Positions 36,405 through 49,600 are shown, numbered from the stretch's first letter. The stretch: 64,000 nucleotides of DNA from Tubiluchus corallicola (GCA_030141605.1 JAQGDQ010000133.1:470043-534042), one strand, 5' to 3'. The notes: generated by a model from the sequence alone, not told the origin. Made by a program: numbers and translations.

Positions 36405-37490
36405 TATACTGAAAACAATATGATAAATACTGTAAACCAAGAACTTGTACACCTTTCCACCAAGCTAATAAGTTATCACTGAATATTGAAAAAACCAAAT
36501 TTATTGTATTCGCAAATAAAAATAAAAGAATCCCTAGTAATCTTACAGTAAAAATCGATGAAGTTCCAATAAATCAAGTAGAATATATTAAGTTCTTAGG
36601 CATCATCATAGATGAACACCTAACTTGGCAAGAACATCTTGGATTTATCGAAAGCAAAATCTCAAAAACCATAGGTATTATATACAGTGTTAGACACATA
36701 TTGCCTAAATCAGTACTTGTATTATTATATAATTCTCTTTTTTACCATATCTTAATAATTCAAACATTATTTGGGGAAGCACATACACCAATCGATTGAA
36801 AAACAATAATCTGATGCAGAAGAAAATAGTGCGAGCTATAACATTTGCCGGTTATCAGGACCATACACCACCAATATTTAAAAGACTAAACTTTCTAAAC
36901 ATTTATGACATTAATAAGTTCCAAATTGCCATTTTCATGTACACATTTTCTCATAAATTATTGTCTCCCTTATTTACTGATTATTTTTGTTTGAATGCGA
37001 GATACATAATTACGGCACACGCTATAGACTTAACTATCACTACACACAGTGCAACACAAACGTTAGAAAATTTTCTATTAAATACAATGGCCCTTACATA
37101 TGGAATTCAATTGCTCCAGCTATTAAAAATGCCAACTCGCTGTCCATATTTAAAAAAATTATAAATTAAACTTACTTGAAACATATAACTGATCACTCAA
37201 TCATGATTTGTTGTTTTTCATTTTCAAAAACTTCCCCTCTAGTATAATAATATTTTTATTGCTTCCCACCCGTATTTATATTTGTATATATCGTAATATT
37301 GTATCTGTATATATTGTAATTTTTTCATAACTAATTCTAGTGACTTACCATAAGCTAGCTTCTTAGGTCTCTAGTGCAGAATTCATGAATTGTATCATAT
37401 TTTTGTATTAACAAAAACTGATTATCGATGCACATGTAATGTATATGTATATGTTTATTGCGAAATAAATCTATTAAATCTAAAAAACAC
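36405..37490 (+). mobile_element. 5'-truncated LINE, same family as 48.2-51.0 kb
   Basis: From about 36433 it tracks the later copy: KPRTCTPF, NKLSLNIEKTKFIVFANK, EYIKFLGIIIDEHLTWQEHL and KISKTIGIIY. It then continues with LMQKKIVRAITFAGYQDHTP and FKRLNFLNIYDINKFQIAIF, which the later copy lacks. Frames are broken in several places. It ends in a 3' UTR and an AATAAATCTATTAAATCTAA tail at 37464-37490. Confidence 0.88.
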
Positions 37491-38439
37491 TTTATAGAGA
37501 AATATATAAAATAAAACACTAGAAAATACCATATGGTAATGTGATATTATACCTTTTCCAAAACATATTGCGGCGAAACGATAACTGTCCTGGTGATGGC
37601 GTTTGTTCTCTAACTGTCCTGGTGATGGCGCACCAACACAGTTAACCTCTAGGCAGCATTTGACAATCCCGTATGTTTTGCAAATATTCTTCAATTTATT
37701 GAGCGTCATTAAAATTTGTAGTTAAATGTTCAAGGGCTAATATCAGACACCAAGTTGAATAGTTTGAAGAATGATTTCGTTTTTAGGAAAATGGCATTCA
37801 CATTTTGAGCATTGACGGAGATCTCTTGAAATTTTTTCTCTGCGAATCTTCGAGATGGGAAGTCTTCACCTAGCCACTTTCAAAATGGCTTTTGATATCC
37901 CCAGTGCTAACGGTACCACACAATTGATGAAGTCAGTTTAAATACTTGTATTTTTAACAAAAAGTCTGAAAAGCAAAATAATAAAATTCAGTTATGATAA
38001 AATAAACACCATGTTTTACTGCGTTGACGTGTACGTAAAGAAATCGCCATGTCAGCGCTGAAGACAAAATATTATTGGGGCTCAAAATGCAGTTTAGACA
38101 TAGTTGATAACTATGTCAAACTTAAAAAATTGGAGAAAAGTTTTATACAGGCAGAAATAAGTCGTTTTAGTTTGCGAATAACGTCACTGGTATCTCTAGA
38201 ACTTTTAACAATACACACGCGTATGCGTTAAAACACAAACAAAATGCTACCGTATCAGAAGTTTCAGCTGGATAACAAAGTTACATATCACGTACGGTCA
38301 GAAATAATCTTGGAATATGTTAAGAAAGGAGGTAACCATTTTTTTTATTAAACTTTACCTTATTTTTTAAATTTTTTGTTTTGAAACTGCTGACATCATT
38401 TGAAACTGTGGAAAATAAAACACTTTATTCGCTCAACTT
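37491..38439. other. Intergenic with a short direct repeat
   Basis: AACTGTCCTGGTGATGGCG occurs twice, at 37581-37599 and 37611-37629. An open frame at 38049-38231 is not recognisable. Confidence 0.5.
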
Positions 38440-38667
38440 TCAACAAGCACTGAATACCAAAACGTCTGACAATTTCGCAAAGTAAGACTCTGCGCCAGCT
38501 GTAAACTTTTGTTTCATAGTCATTTTTTCGTGGAACCTTTTTGTTGCTTTTCTGTGCGATGGTAGTTTTCTTGGAAGAAAAGCAAGGCCCATGTTGACAT
38601 TGTGATCAGTCAATGCTAGCCAAATTCTCATGTTTTCTGGGTAAAAAATGAAGTCTCTTTGGTACAT
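38440..38667 (-). pseudogene. Possible transposase scrap
   Basis: A 75-codon frame: NMRIWLALTDHNVNMGLAF, then LPSHRKATKRFHEKMTMK to a stop. The (L/M)DHN.N..R pattern followed by basic residues resembles a block found in some DDE transposases, but the family cannot be named. Treat as low-confidence. Confidence 0.25.
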
Positions 38668-39400
38668 ACTTTAGTAAAACGTCATGAAGTATTTCAAGTA
38701 CAGACAAATGAATATAAGAAGCAAAATAAAAAAATTCTAATCGCTTTAGTAAACTGAGTGTCTGTCAGTACTCAGTATCCTTGAAAGCTTTTCATAACAC
38801 TCGCTGTTTGCACATGAAAGCAGATTTTCTCTTTTTGTCCTATCACTTCCTATTATTTTGTATTTTGTGATCGTATAGTATTCAAGTGATTTGTTATCTA
38901 TATCGATTGTATAATAATTTAATCGATTCGCTTCCTATTTAATTAATTGCTACAAGGTGATTTATCACCCGGCTCCTAGGGCTTTAGATGAGTCTATTGG
39001 GCGATAATCTTGTCCCTCAAGACTGACATTTCGACCTCGCGTTGTGAGTAAGGTCTTTGACCCTAAAGCTATCTAGCCTAGCTCCTGCAATTGAGCTTTA
39101 TCTAATTAATTAATGCTATGCGAATCTACAGGCTCGTACGTCGGATTTAGTGTTGCTTAACTTCAAACACTTTAAAGCATACATGAACTCATAAGTTACG
39201 TCAAAGTGAATCAGCTTTATTTGTTTACAAATTTACTTCTATCTAGGTAGCTGCACAAGATTTGCCCTTACACGCTTGTAGGCGTTCACAACTAATGTAT
39301 AGCTCCAAAAAGATACTCAAGCAATTCACTTAACAATTATTCAGTATGCTGCACTTAAGGTGCTTAATACAATGTGAACTACAGTTATGAAGAGTTAGTC
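38668..39400. other. Intergenic with a bracketed insertion
   Basis: A GC-richer block at about 38947-39100 (GGTGATTTATCACCCGGCTC and so on) is bracketed by TAATTAATT on both sides (near 38939 and 39103), which could be a target duplication. It matches no family that I know. Confidence 0.35.
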
Positions 39401-40080
39401 TCAGTTACAAATGCGTTAAGATTACTTACCTCGGTGGAATGACCACAATGCAACTCTCGTACACTTGGTCAACTCTAATGATATTGTGAGACTATTCGTC
39501 GATCCAGTGCCCAGACGATCTGCTGAGGACGTAGAACTGTTCCACGCTGGTGTCAAACGATGTCTCCACTCCCCGTCAGATTCCCCGTGTCGCCTCTCTC
39601 CGGCTCCTGACTCTCTCGATGTCCGCACACTGACTCCCGCCCGACTAACTAACCCCGAGCTTATATCTCAAGATCTTGGCCTTGCGTAATTCGCGCCCAA
39701 GCGCAATCAGGTGAAAGGTGACATCCCTGGCTTAACCCTGGTATCCCCTGCCAAGAAGTTTACAATCAACCAGGTGGCTTAAGAATTCTTCCGCTGGTGG
39801 GAAAGGTCCTACACGCCAGGTCTGTCTTCAGAATTTCTTCCCCTTGATGTCTTAGCACCAGCTTGGCGTCGGCCATAAAACCTCTCTTCCAAAGAAATTT
39901 GCCTATTGCATCTTCTTGTTAATTAAGTGCAACTCTGCATAAGGTTATAAAGAACGATTACATGCTTTTGCATAAGGCTATAAAGCGCGAGTACCTACGC
40001 TACATAAGGCTATAAAGCAAGATTGCGTCCTCACTTAATAGACGCCTGTTTACCTTCAGTAAACGAAAAAAACCCACACC
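39401..40080. other. GC-rich island with 32-bp tandem repeat
   Basis: Markedly richer in C and G than its surroundings. On the minus strand CCGAG|GTAAGTAATC at about 39420-39435 is a near-perfect splice donor at the end of an open frame (39422-39628). At 39936-40030 the unit CATAAGG(C/T)TATAAAG recurs three times, 32-33 bp apart. It may be a promoter or first exon on minus, or an unrecognised element. Confidence 0.35.
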
Positions 40081-41300
40081 TGTGGAATAATTTGCATCCC
40101 ATTAAATCCCGTGCCTTGCCAGCTGGGTGAGTTCTTATTATCAGTCAATAAATTTATCTTATCAAATCCGATTCATAAATTTATTCACGACAGTCCTTCG
40201 ATGTCAACTCTTTATAATCATAATGTTGTTCAGTCGAAGTTTCATCATACCAGACATGCTTATTAATATAGTTTTGGAGAACAGTTAAGCGTTTCACTAA
40301 ATCATCGGCATCACCATTTTATGTCGATGAACCCCACCAAAAGTGAGCGCAAATATTTTTGCCATTGCTGAAGCACACGTTCATCTCTTCTTAGAAAAAT
40401 TCTGTGCAATTTTTTTAAAAAAATTTGCCGACATGTCCGACATGTCAGACATCAAAACGTGCTCCATCTTATTGTATTTCTCAGACTTCATAAGTTTCGT
40501 TATGCTTGGATGCTGGTCACTAGCAAAATATAGCAGCAGTAAACGTTATTCTTTCAAATCCTTGAACTGGCTCCTAGTGGCAACTTTCTAGTGCAGTAAT
40601 TATAGGTACTCTAACTCTTTCTAGCTAAAATTTCATGAATACTACTTTTCAACATTAGTGAACTACAGTTTTACTGCAGTTTTCAAGTATTTTTGAAATA
40701 ATAATAATAACTATATCTCGCAACCTGACAGCGAGGCATTTTTTACAGAAGCGTCATTTGACAAGCAGAAAACAGCGCTTGGTGTCAATTTTATGCACGC
40801 TGTAATGATGAAATAGCCCAACGCGCTGTACAATTGGCATCATGCTAAAACTTTCGCACGCTGTACCTCCTCACTAATTTTTTTTTCGACTCTCGCATAT
40901 AGGGGGTTCAAGTAGATGAGGACAAAACGGTGATTTAAAAACGCCTTCAGTCCTGCTTTTACATTGCTCGGGGTTGTTGGGGCCAGAAAATCAACATAGC
41001 AATAAAAATGTTTTACTTCCAAAACAATTTTTCAATAGATAAAATATGAACATCTGCGACATGAACATTTTATTATGTGCAACTCCAATTAATGTCAAAC
41101 AATTGTAGTTCAGAAGGACACACCAAATATGCTCACACAGAAACAACAATGAGCACAATTAATAAAAAAATTATGATAAAAATATTACGTTTTATTATAG
41201 CGTACTGATGGGACGGCGGGTACAGACTATAATAATTTAAATTCTCATTACGATTGAAACAAAGATAAGGAAAATAGACTATAGAAAGACAATTTAAAAT
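40081..41300. other. Intergenic, nothing recognised
   Basis: No supported feature. The open frame at 40343-40591 shows no family pattern. Confidence 0.4.
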
Positions 41301-41553
41301 GCCTTCAGTGTATTGCCCGTTATAGGCCTGCGCCTGGCAATCAGAAGCCGACGCGTAATGGAGCCTTCTCTATTTATGGTGATGAATCACTCCTGCTTAC
41401 ACGTCATCACTGACAAAACGAACGAAAAAATCCACTTAAGCAAATTCGAAATCAAGGACTGTAATTTATATAACTATATACACAGGTTAATAACAGTGCT
41501 GGTCTTCATCATTTTAAGTGTTACAATTACCTGCATACAAAAGCTGGTTGCTA

Positions 41554-41706
41554 ATGTTTGTGTTCGCCTCTTGGTCTGCCCCTAAGAGTATTGACCTGCC
41601 CCGAGTTGAATGTTCTGCTGACTCCATGTGGGAATCATGCTTCTGTAGTGAATCCTACTGTGATGGGGTACGTGAGAAAGCTGCAGTGCAGTTGAAGTTG
41701 AATTAA
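41554..41706 (+). CDS. Short cysteine-containing frame, unidentified
   Basis: From ATG at 41554: MFVFASWSAPKSIDLP then VECSADSMWESCFCSES, ending VQLKLN. It has four Cys and a short hydrophobic start, and a donor-like GTGAGT follows the stop at 41712. It could be a small secreted peptide, a terminal exon or chance; there is no homology I can name. Confidence 0.2.
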   Translation: MFVFASWSAPKSIDLPRVECSADSMWESCFCSESYCDGVREKAAVQLKLN

Positions 41707-41860
41707 TATGGGTGAGTGACTTTAGCGTTGTTCTACAGCAAATTACTCATTGTATAATAATTATAAGTGGATCGGGTAACCATCTGTAAGCTAAATTGAC
41801 ATAAACAGTGTTATAGGTGACAAATTTGAATTCTAAGCTTGAAATTTTAGTTTTCAGTTG

Positions 41861-41862
<2 letters not shown>

Positions 41863-41942
<80 letters not shown>

Positions 41943-41955
41943 TAATAATAATATT
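41863..41955. repeat. (TAA)n microsatellite
   Basis: About 28 TAA units with one break near 41941. It abuts the 3' end of the minus-strand LINE that follows and may have grown from its tail. Confidence 0.95.
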
Positions 41956-42450
41956 TATTTTGTATAGCATATAAACCTATAAACAGCACGGATGACAATA
42001 TTCAAAGGTGCTTCCCAAAAATACCTTGACAGACTTAAAAAAGGTTTACAAGATTAAACACTAATCCTACAAAATTTCAAAAAATTACAATAAATAAATA
42101 CATAAAAACACACTGTTTCACAAAATACAAGCACATAACGATAAATCAAAATTTGATGACTTCAAATTTGTATGTTTTAGTCTGTATTTTAAAGGGGTTC
42201 GTCCTGATTTGGATAGGCAGGCTAGTCTTCCATACAGTTGGTTCTGCAACAGCAAATGACCTGTCACCCATAGTGGAACATCGCACTCTAGGAACCGTAA
42301 GCAAAAGGCTATAGTTTGATCTAAGATTATACTGGTTTGAATTTGTTGAACGAATCACATCACAAATGTAATCAGGTGCCTCGCCAAGAAGCGCCTTATA
42401 TATGTAGCAGTATCTTAAATTTAACACGTTGTTCAAACGATAGCCAATGC
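41956..42450 (-). mobile_element. LINE 3' end: RT C-terminal tail and 3' UTR
   Basis: The minus-strand frame 42436-42146 gives YIYKALLGEAPDYICDVI, then YNLRSNYSLLLTVPRVRC and GDRSFAVAEPTVWKTSLPIQ. This is the very common LINE ending YKAL.G.AP.Y......R..LRS.....L..PR.....GDR.F....P.LWN.LP..IR. The 3' UTR runs to the TAA tail. It is a different family from the 36 and 48 kb copies. Confidence 0.8.
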
Positions 42451-42849
42451 AAATGATGAAAAATGGATGTAATAATTATGCTGAAACTTGGATGTAAAGG
42501 TAGTAAGTCTAGCTGCCGAGATTGCAAATACCGAAGTCACTGGAATTTATATAAGTTAAGTTACAAGTGATAAGTGTATTTCCATATTCACAAATAGACA
42601 CATTATATAATATAATACATAATTTGCATTACATAAAAATGATAAAATTATTTAAAGTGGAATGAGTACTCTGAAGTCAATACAGACTTATATGTCCAAT
42701 ATTTCAATTGTCTATTAATTATAATTTAAAGGCAATAAAAGCTAATAAAAGTTGACATTCTAATTAAGAGTAAAAGTGTACTAAATATAAATAGTAATTT
42801 AAAAAATTCTTTGCATCATTAAAAAAAGTTATAATTGAACTATGCAGAT

Positions 42850-43145
42850 ACATCTACACATGTATGGGTAAAATCAGGAACACTACATCGAAATTAAATG
42901 TAATCGCATTCTTTTGTAAAAACACAATAGAGCATTTGCTTTTGTTAAATGATTGGGAAGATCTTTCCATAATACGATACCTTGATATTTAATAGAGCTT
43001 TTAATGACATTAGTTTTGAATTTTGGAATGCAAAATTTTTTATGTTGTCTGGTTGCATAATTATGTACGTCATTATTAACATAGATAGATTCGAATACCT
43101 CAGGTAGCAAATTATTAACGTACTTACATAAAAACATTTATACTT
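42850..43145 (-). mobile_element. LINE RT C-terminal tail, second family
   Basis: LCKYVNNLLPEVF, then DVHNYATRQHKKFCIPKF, IKYQGIVLWKDLPNHL and FYKRMRLHLIS match the LINE ending F...NLLP..F......H.Y.TR.......P...T......I...G..LWN.LP..L.....L..FK. The 5' part is missing. Confidence 0.75.
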
Positions 43146-44639
43146 AGGAACACTTATTTATAAGCGATTACAATAGTCGATTCTGCTGGTTATCAATGAC
43201 CGGACTAATGTTTTTGTAGCAAATTTGTTGTACTACAAATTCAGATTTACATTGCCACAGACTTAGCTAAGCAAAACAGAGTTGCTGAAATACATTGAAA
43301 AATGCAGATAAAGCATTAGCTACTGTGGTTATTCATGAAATTCACTCATTTCTTATATTGTTTATACATTTTGGTCAGAGCTGGTAATGATTATCTTTGT
43401 ACAACTCGGCAATTACATGTAACTCGTACTTTTTACACAAACAACTGGGCGCATATAACGTAGAAGCTTATAATAAAATTGGAACCGATAATTATCACCG
43501 TTAGTAATAATCCGGTTCAGTTTAGCAAAAGAAACTGCATTTACCCATCCAACACAGACACATGGTTGCTGAACATTAGTCACTAAAATACACCGTGACT
43601 ACTCAGTTATTTATCTTTTACTGCTGCAACTTGCAAGCAGACCTATGTAATGCTTGGACACAAACTGAACTAGTAAGCAACTACTCTTTTATTTAAATAA
43701 AGAGATTGTTTTTACATTTCCAATGACAACCTTTACTATGATCTATAACTTTTAATTTATGCTAGAATATTTCAAACGTCAGCACATCCTCTTGTGATTG
43801 ATGCTTCCTGTGTATGGTGTCGCTCTTATGCATGTTTATTAAGATTTCTGAGTAAACCATTGTGGCTGAGTAAACAACTTCAAGCAAACTTTAATGTATT
43901 AGCAGTGTCAGTGTGTGATGTACAAATATCGTTAAGTTGCTTATATCCTACATATTTCTGCTGAGCATTAACTAAAGTTGACTTGTAAAGCTTGCATTGT
44001 TCATCAAGTGTTGAAGCATTGCTTACATTGAAAAACGAATTGTTCTCCTTTATTATCGTGAGTATTAAGAATTATTGAATAGGCAAGTATTGAATTACTG
44101 TTAGTTTATGGCGATGTATTGATGTAGACGACATACTTATCAATGAGTATGCCTGCTTTGCCGTTACATTATTAAATAAAAAAATCTTGAACGAACAGGA
44201 TTTCTTGCTCACGTCATTTGTTATTATGTGCTGAACTACGTTGCGATAGGACGAAGCTCAATACTGTTTGTACTAGTGACTGTAGCGCTTCGAATTCCAA
44301 TGAATTTCTACGTCAAGTAGGCCCAGTTGTGTGTGTGTGTAAAAAGTATAAGCTCATGGCTAGTTCTAGGCAGTTTGACGCCATAGGTAAATGTATTTTT
44401 AGCACCCCTCCTCAACGATTAACCCTTCTCCACAGTTCTAATCACAATAGCAAAACAATTTTTTTGTATAATACTATAATAAAGTATAAGTTAAATAATG
44501 GTATCTGTGTGTTAGGCTTATAGGTTCATTATGGCGTACTAATTAATTATCTATCTACAGCTTGTATTGATTGAAATTGAAATTGAATTCATGACCCAAA
44601 TTTTTTGCAGTTTCTCTTAGCTAGATTTTCCCTCACAAT
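43146..44639. other. Intergenic, nothing recognised
   Basis: No gene supported. A short (GT) run at 44328-44340 and assorted AT-rich DNA. Confidence 0.4.
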
Positions 44640-44885
44640 CGTCCTCATCACTGATCAGCCTTGTCATCAGAGAATTTTGGAAACCCAAATCTTCTTTTAC
44701 ACATTTTACGAATTTCATCGTCTTCGCAACTACAAATCTGGTTGCATATTTCATTAGCAATTCTTTTTGTTGTTCAATGTATGGCAGCTTTTTTATCTTT
44801 CATTTTCTCTATTCCGTTCCTTGAAGATTCTAATTCTTTTATTGGTTTATCTGCCATAATTAGACAAATGCTGTTGTAAGATTTT
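44640..44885 (-). pseudogene. Coding-like minus-strand sequence with one stop
   Basis: After an AACAG acceptor-like site, MADKPIKELESSRNGIEKM continues KDKKAAIH, a stop, then TTKRIANEICNQICSCEDDE and KMCKRRFGFPKFSDD. Charged and Cys-containing, it reads like protein rather than random AT-rich DNA. I do not recognise the family; a broken LINE ORF1 or a DNA-transposon protein are both possible. Confidence 0.3.
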
Positions 44886-45316
44886 TTTATTAACGGAAAG
44901 ATTCTTACTAAAAGCATTTACATATATATGCATATATATGCTCTATACATATAATAGAAGATGTAGACAAAAGCTGCACGTGGTCTGAGTGAAATGATGT
45001 AATCTTCGGAAACCAGATAAAGCAAAAGCAGAGTGATTTGCTGCGAGAAGACACTTCTGTGTTTTAATCAGACAAGTAGTTCGTTTCATTTAATTTAAGT
45101 GTTGGGCATGTCGCAGTGCATGTCATACATTATGTTATTCTTATGCTAGCATTAAAAATTGTAGAACTGCTTTCAGGATTTGGTGCCCCCATAATTTGGC
45201 ACCCTGTGTAGCTCCCGAGTTTGCTTAGTCGTAGAGCCGTCCTATATGAGCCACATGTATTTGCCAAGTTGTACAAAGATAATAATTATGAGCTTTATAA
45301 GAAATCTATAATATTA

Positions 45317-45500
<184 letters not shown>

Positions 45501-45519
45501 CACTAACGTTTCCATGCAG

Positions 45520-45623
45520 TACAACGGATCGGCCGAAGCCAAGATGTTAACAAGGAAGCCCAGATCGTTTAAAGGACAAGAAAAGGGGTACCTGAAGTAG
45601 GTTTCAAAAATCGTCTTAATAAA
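45520..45623 (+). CDS. Candidate terminal exon with poly(A) signal, gene unknown
   Basis: The acceptor TTTCCATGCAG is followed by 26 codons (YNGSAEAKMLTRK, then QEKGYLK) to TAG at 45598. AATAAA stands at 45618-45623, a very short 3' UTR. A second frame from the same acceptor is open for only 16 codons. No upstream exon of this gene was identified. Confidence 0.35.
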
Positions 45624-45732
45624 TTATACTACTTTATAGCAATTTTATACGTACATCGTATTCATGTTGAAAGGATTTTTTGTTTGTTTTCATTTTAAAT
45701 TTCCCATGACACTGTACCGACTGCGCGTCATG

Positions 45733-45758
45733 TGACGTCATGACGTTACATGACGTCA
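45733..45758. promoter_or_regulatory. Cluster of CRE/ATF sites upstream of AIF1
   Basis: TGACGTCA at 45733-45740, TGACGTTA at 45741-45748 and TGACGTCA at 45751-45758. Two full palindromic CREs and one near-match within 26 bp, some 880 bp before the AIF1 5' UTR exon. Confidence 0.55.
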
Positions 45759-45759
45759 T

Positions 45760-46611
45760 ATATGCACAGCGTAAATCAAGGGAAGAAAAGGAAATGTTAA
45801 ACTATGTCTCAAAAAAACTTTCCATGCAAAGTTATTTTACTTAGCATTTTGCTTACCTGTTCGAAAGTTTTATGTAACTAGAAAAGAAAATTATTAATTA
45901 TTTAAAATGCTTTCACTAATTGGTAAAATGTCGCTGACTCACCCCCCAGGGTGCACCACTCACTAACCAGAAAAATGTATTTTTAATCTTATTGACGAGA
46001 TACAGTCATTTAAAATTTCACTTAGTGATGCGTGCGCTACTAATGCTTTGATTGTTTTTTCAAACTTTACTCAGTGTTATCTAAACTTGTTTCAAATGAC
46101 TTATCGTCAAAATGGCTGCGTCTAACGGCCATCGCGGGAGTTTAAATTTACATGTTTTATACAGTGCTACTGTCGACGCACGTCCTGTATGCAAGAAGGT
46201 AGTATATAAGTGGTATAAAATTTCAAGACGATTTTTAAGCTTTATGCAAGTGGAGGGTTTTCTTCTTTTATTTGAATCGGTTAGGTTTATATGGAACCAC
46301 CATGTCCGCGGGACTGATGAGAATAGACCTAATAACAAAACACCCCAAATATGAATCACCAACGTTACTGCACACGCAAGACCAACAGCAAAAGAATGTG
46401 CGAGCAGTAATACATATTTTTCAGAAACGAGTTAATTAAACAAACACGTCTGTAGGCTACAGTAAGGAAACATTTAGGCTTATCCGCCTATGGTATACAA
46501 CTGTACCTACATCCGCGTTTCATTAACGTCGTAGGCCTATGTACAGGTTGCATCTACTTTTTACTTTATGTAAACAATGTTTAGCTGATTAATTTCTTCT
46601 CACAATTTCAG
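45760..46611. other. AIF1 upstream region
   Basis: Probable promoter or 5' intron of AIF1. Overlapping open frames on both strands at 46.08-46.36 kb show no family pattern. AIF1 exon 1 is preceded by an acceptor, so a non-coding first exon probably lies in here or further upstream. Confidence 0.4.
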
Positions 46612-49600
46612 GAAACATAATACATGACTAAAGTGGATTAAGCAACAAAGGCATGGATGCACAAGGTAAAACAATTATTTAAATTTTATTTTGGTATACA
46701 CTTTGCAGTAAGAAAACGAAATAGCCTGGGCAAAATAAATGGGATTTCAGCAAAAGTTTTTGGGCTATTCTGAGATGGGATAGTTTTTTGGGTAGTATCA
46801 CCATGTAAAAATTTGCACTAACATGACTTTCTTGGGTGGTCTCATAAATGTATGCCCGTTCCACCCACAAGACATGTCTGAAACTTAGTACTGCCACCCA
46901 AGCAGTAAGCACTATGGTCCCCACTATCAGTGATATAGTTAAAAACTTGTTAACAGACAGAGCGAACGAAACTCATTTTCCTGGCCTTCCATGTTTTAAG
47001 CTTGCGCTCCCGGACTAAAATAATGATAAGCTATTTATCACAACGAAAAGACTTATTAACATAAAAAGAGCAATACAAATGTTATCAAATAGCAACGTTT
47101 TTCTAGTATCTGGTTTAAGGACTATTTCTTTACACCGACACAAAAAACAGGACATTTAAAACTTCAGTGCATAACTGCTGTTTGGTTATTGTTATTAAAT
47201 TTCTAACCGCTTCCCATCTTTTTGCACAGGAGGCAAAAAGTACGGTCAAGTAATAAAACAACAGGAAGAGGAACTTTTAAAGATTAACAAGGTTGGTAGA
47301 TTGCAGTAGAGAACACTTTATAATTAACAGATGTTGTTTATCACATAAAATGGACCTTAAGTAAAAGCAACCCCTTTTATTATATATATTGTTTAGTAAT
47401 GGTCTAAAAATGATAAATTAAAACTGTGAGTGAACAATTTGAGCATGGACAGGTCATTTGGGCCCCGGACACTTGTGCGCCGTTGGGATTTTATTTTGGA
47501 ATCAATAACTATTCGCTGAAAGAATAATCATAATTAAAACGATATATAATCGAAATTAAAAAGATTTTGAGAGAGAACACTCTCAGCTTCTCCCACGCAT
47601 TTAATGGGCTTATGAAAACGTCTCTGACAACTCCAGTTATGAAAAATATGTGAATTAATAATATAAAATGAATGATAATGTGAACTATAATATGAACTCT
47701 GCATCTCATTAGAAGAAGTTTGACCCATATTGACTTGTACTTCCCAGACAGCTGTGATTCTGTGAATAAGCTGAAGATAATTCGAAACTCATTAACGACG
47801 TCCGCGAGCAGTTGATGGAGTATGGTCAAACGAAAGTGCGTTGCGCTATTGTTCTTAATTGATGTAATTATCGTCAGAGTTCTGTCATGTGAACTGCGTA
47901 CCTGAAAGCTGGCTGACCTAGGAGCGGTTAACTAGGGCCGATAGTTAGGCCACTGGTTTTAAGACAGCGACACCCCAGGATTCTGTCTTAGTGACATAAG
48001 AGGGTAACGAAGCGCTCAGAAGTCGAGATGCGACGCTCAGATGGTCAAGATAACGAAGCGCTCAGAAGTCTAGATGTTCAGATAGCCAGCCTTCAGGTGT
48101 ATCATGTTACATAACCGAGAGGTTTCATAAGGGGGGGGACGATAGAACGATATCCACGTTGAATGGTGAATTTTCGATCCTATCTTTCACAGAAACCTGG
48201 CTTAATGATCAAAATAAAGATCTATTCTCAATTAAACATTATAATCACTACTCAAAAACCCGCAAACAGAGAACAGGTGGAGGGGTTTCCCTGAATATAA
48301 AGGACGATTTAAACAGTAAACCTCGTAATGACTTAGACTGTTTCGATGAACAAACCTGTCAATCACTGATTGTTGAAATTACCCAATAACTTACAAAAAA
48401 TATTTTAGTGGGAGTGTTATGCAGACCTCCGGGTACCAGTATCCCAGTATTTCTTGATGGTTTAGATAACCTTCTCTCTAAAATAATTGATGAAAACAAG
48501 CACATCTTTATCTGCGGCGATTTCAACTTAAACTTGCTTAACTGTGATTCGCACGAAGGAACTGAATCTTTTCTCAATTGCCCACTTAGTCATTCATTGT
48601 ATCCCTTAATCACTAAACCAACAAGAATTACTACTTACTCAGCAACTTTAATCGATAATATATTTACAAACTGTGTGTCATATGACAATCTAAACTCGGG
48701 CATTCTCTACAGTTATATATCTGACCATTTTCCCATTTATTCAGTAACTAGTTTAAAAGTGGCACTTCACTCTAAACCAACAGTTTCAAAATTTAGAATC
48801 TTTAATGATAGCACCATCGCAGACTTCAAGTCCAAACGAGTATCCCATGACTGGTCCCAAATTTTTTGCATACAAAATCCTGACTCGGCATTTCAATCCT
48901 TCTTTAAAGATTACTACAATATTTACAATGATTGCTTTCCACTAGTCACAAAAATAGTAAAGCCACGGACGTTAAATAAACCTTGGCTAACAAGCGGCTT
49001 GATACACTCAATTAAACACAAAAATAAATTGTATAAGCTAAAATTAAAAAACCCTACTGATCTGAACATTGACCATTATAAAACTTATAGAAATAACCTA
49101 ACGTCAATACTTAGAAAAGCCGAAAAAGATTATTATGCCAATACAATTAAAAGTAATATGAATAACATGAGAAAAACGTGGAAAATTATAAATTTAGCTA
49201 TTAATAAAAAAGACACTTCTCATATAGAACAGTCACATTTCAAAAAATCACACCATAACCCAATGACATCAAAAGAAATATCGGATGGCTTTAATAACTA
49301 TTTTGTAAATGTAGGATCAACTCTAGCAGAAAAAATTCCCACTACAAATACATCATATTTTTCATACTTACCAAATCCATGTAGGAATTCAATGCAGTTG
49401 CTTCCAATTGACAAAATGGAGCTATTAAATGTGGCAAAAAATAAAAACAGTACAGGGTATGATGATATATCACAAATTATCCTTAAAAAATCCATCAACT
49501 GTATTGCTGAACCTCTACTTTATATGTTTAACAAGTCATTTTCAACAGGTATAGTCCCAGACTCTCTGAAAATAGCTAAGGTTAATCCAATTTTTAAAAC

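Noticed and set aside
46081-46362. Overlapping open frames on both strands upstream of AIF1
   Set aside because: Neither shows a family pattern; the overlap suggests that one or both are chance. They may lie in AIF1 regulatory DNA.
47509-47829. 106-codon minus-strand frame in AIF1 intron 2
   Set aside because: Phe/Ile/His-rich composition typical of AT-rich noncoding DNA, with no domain pattern.
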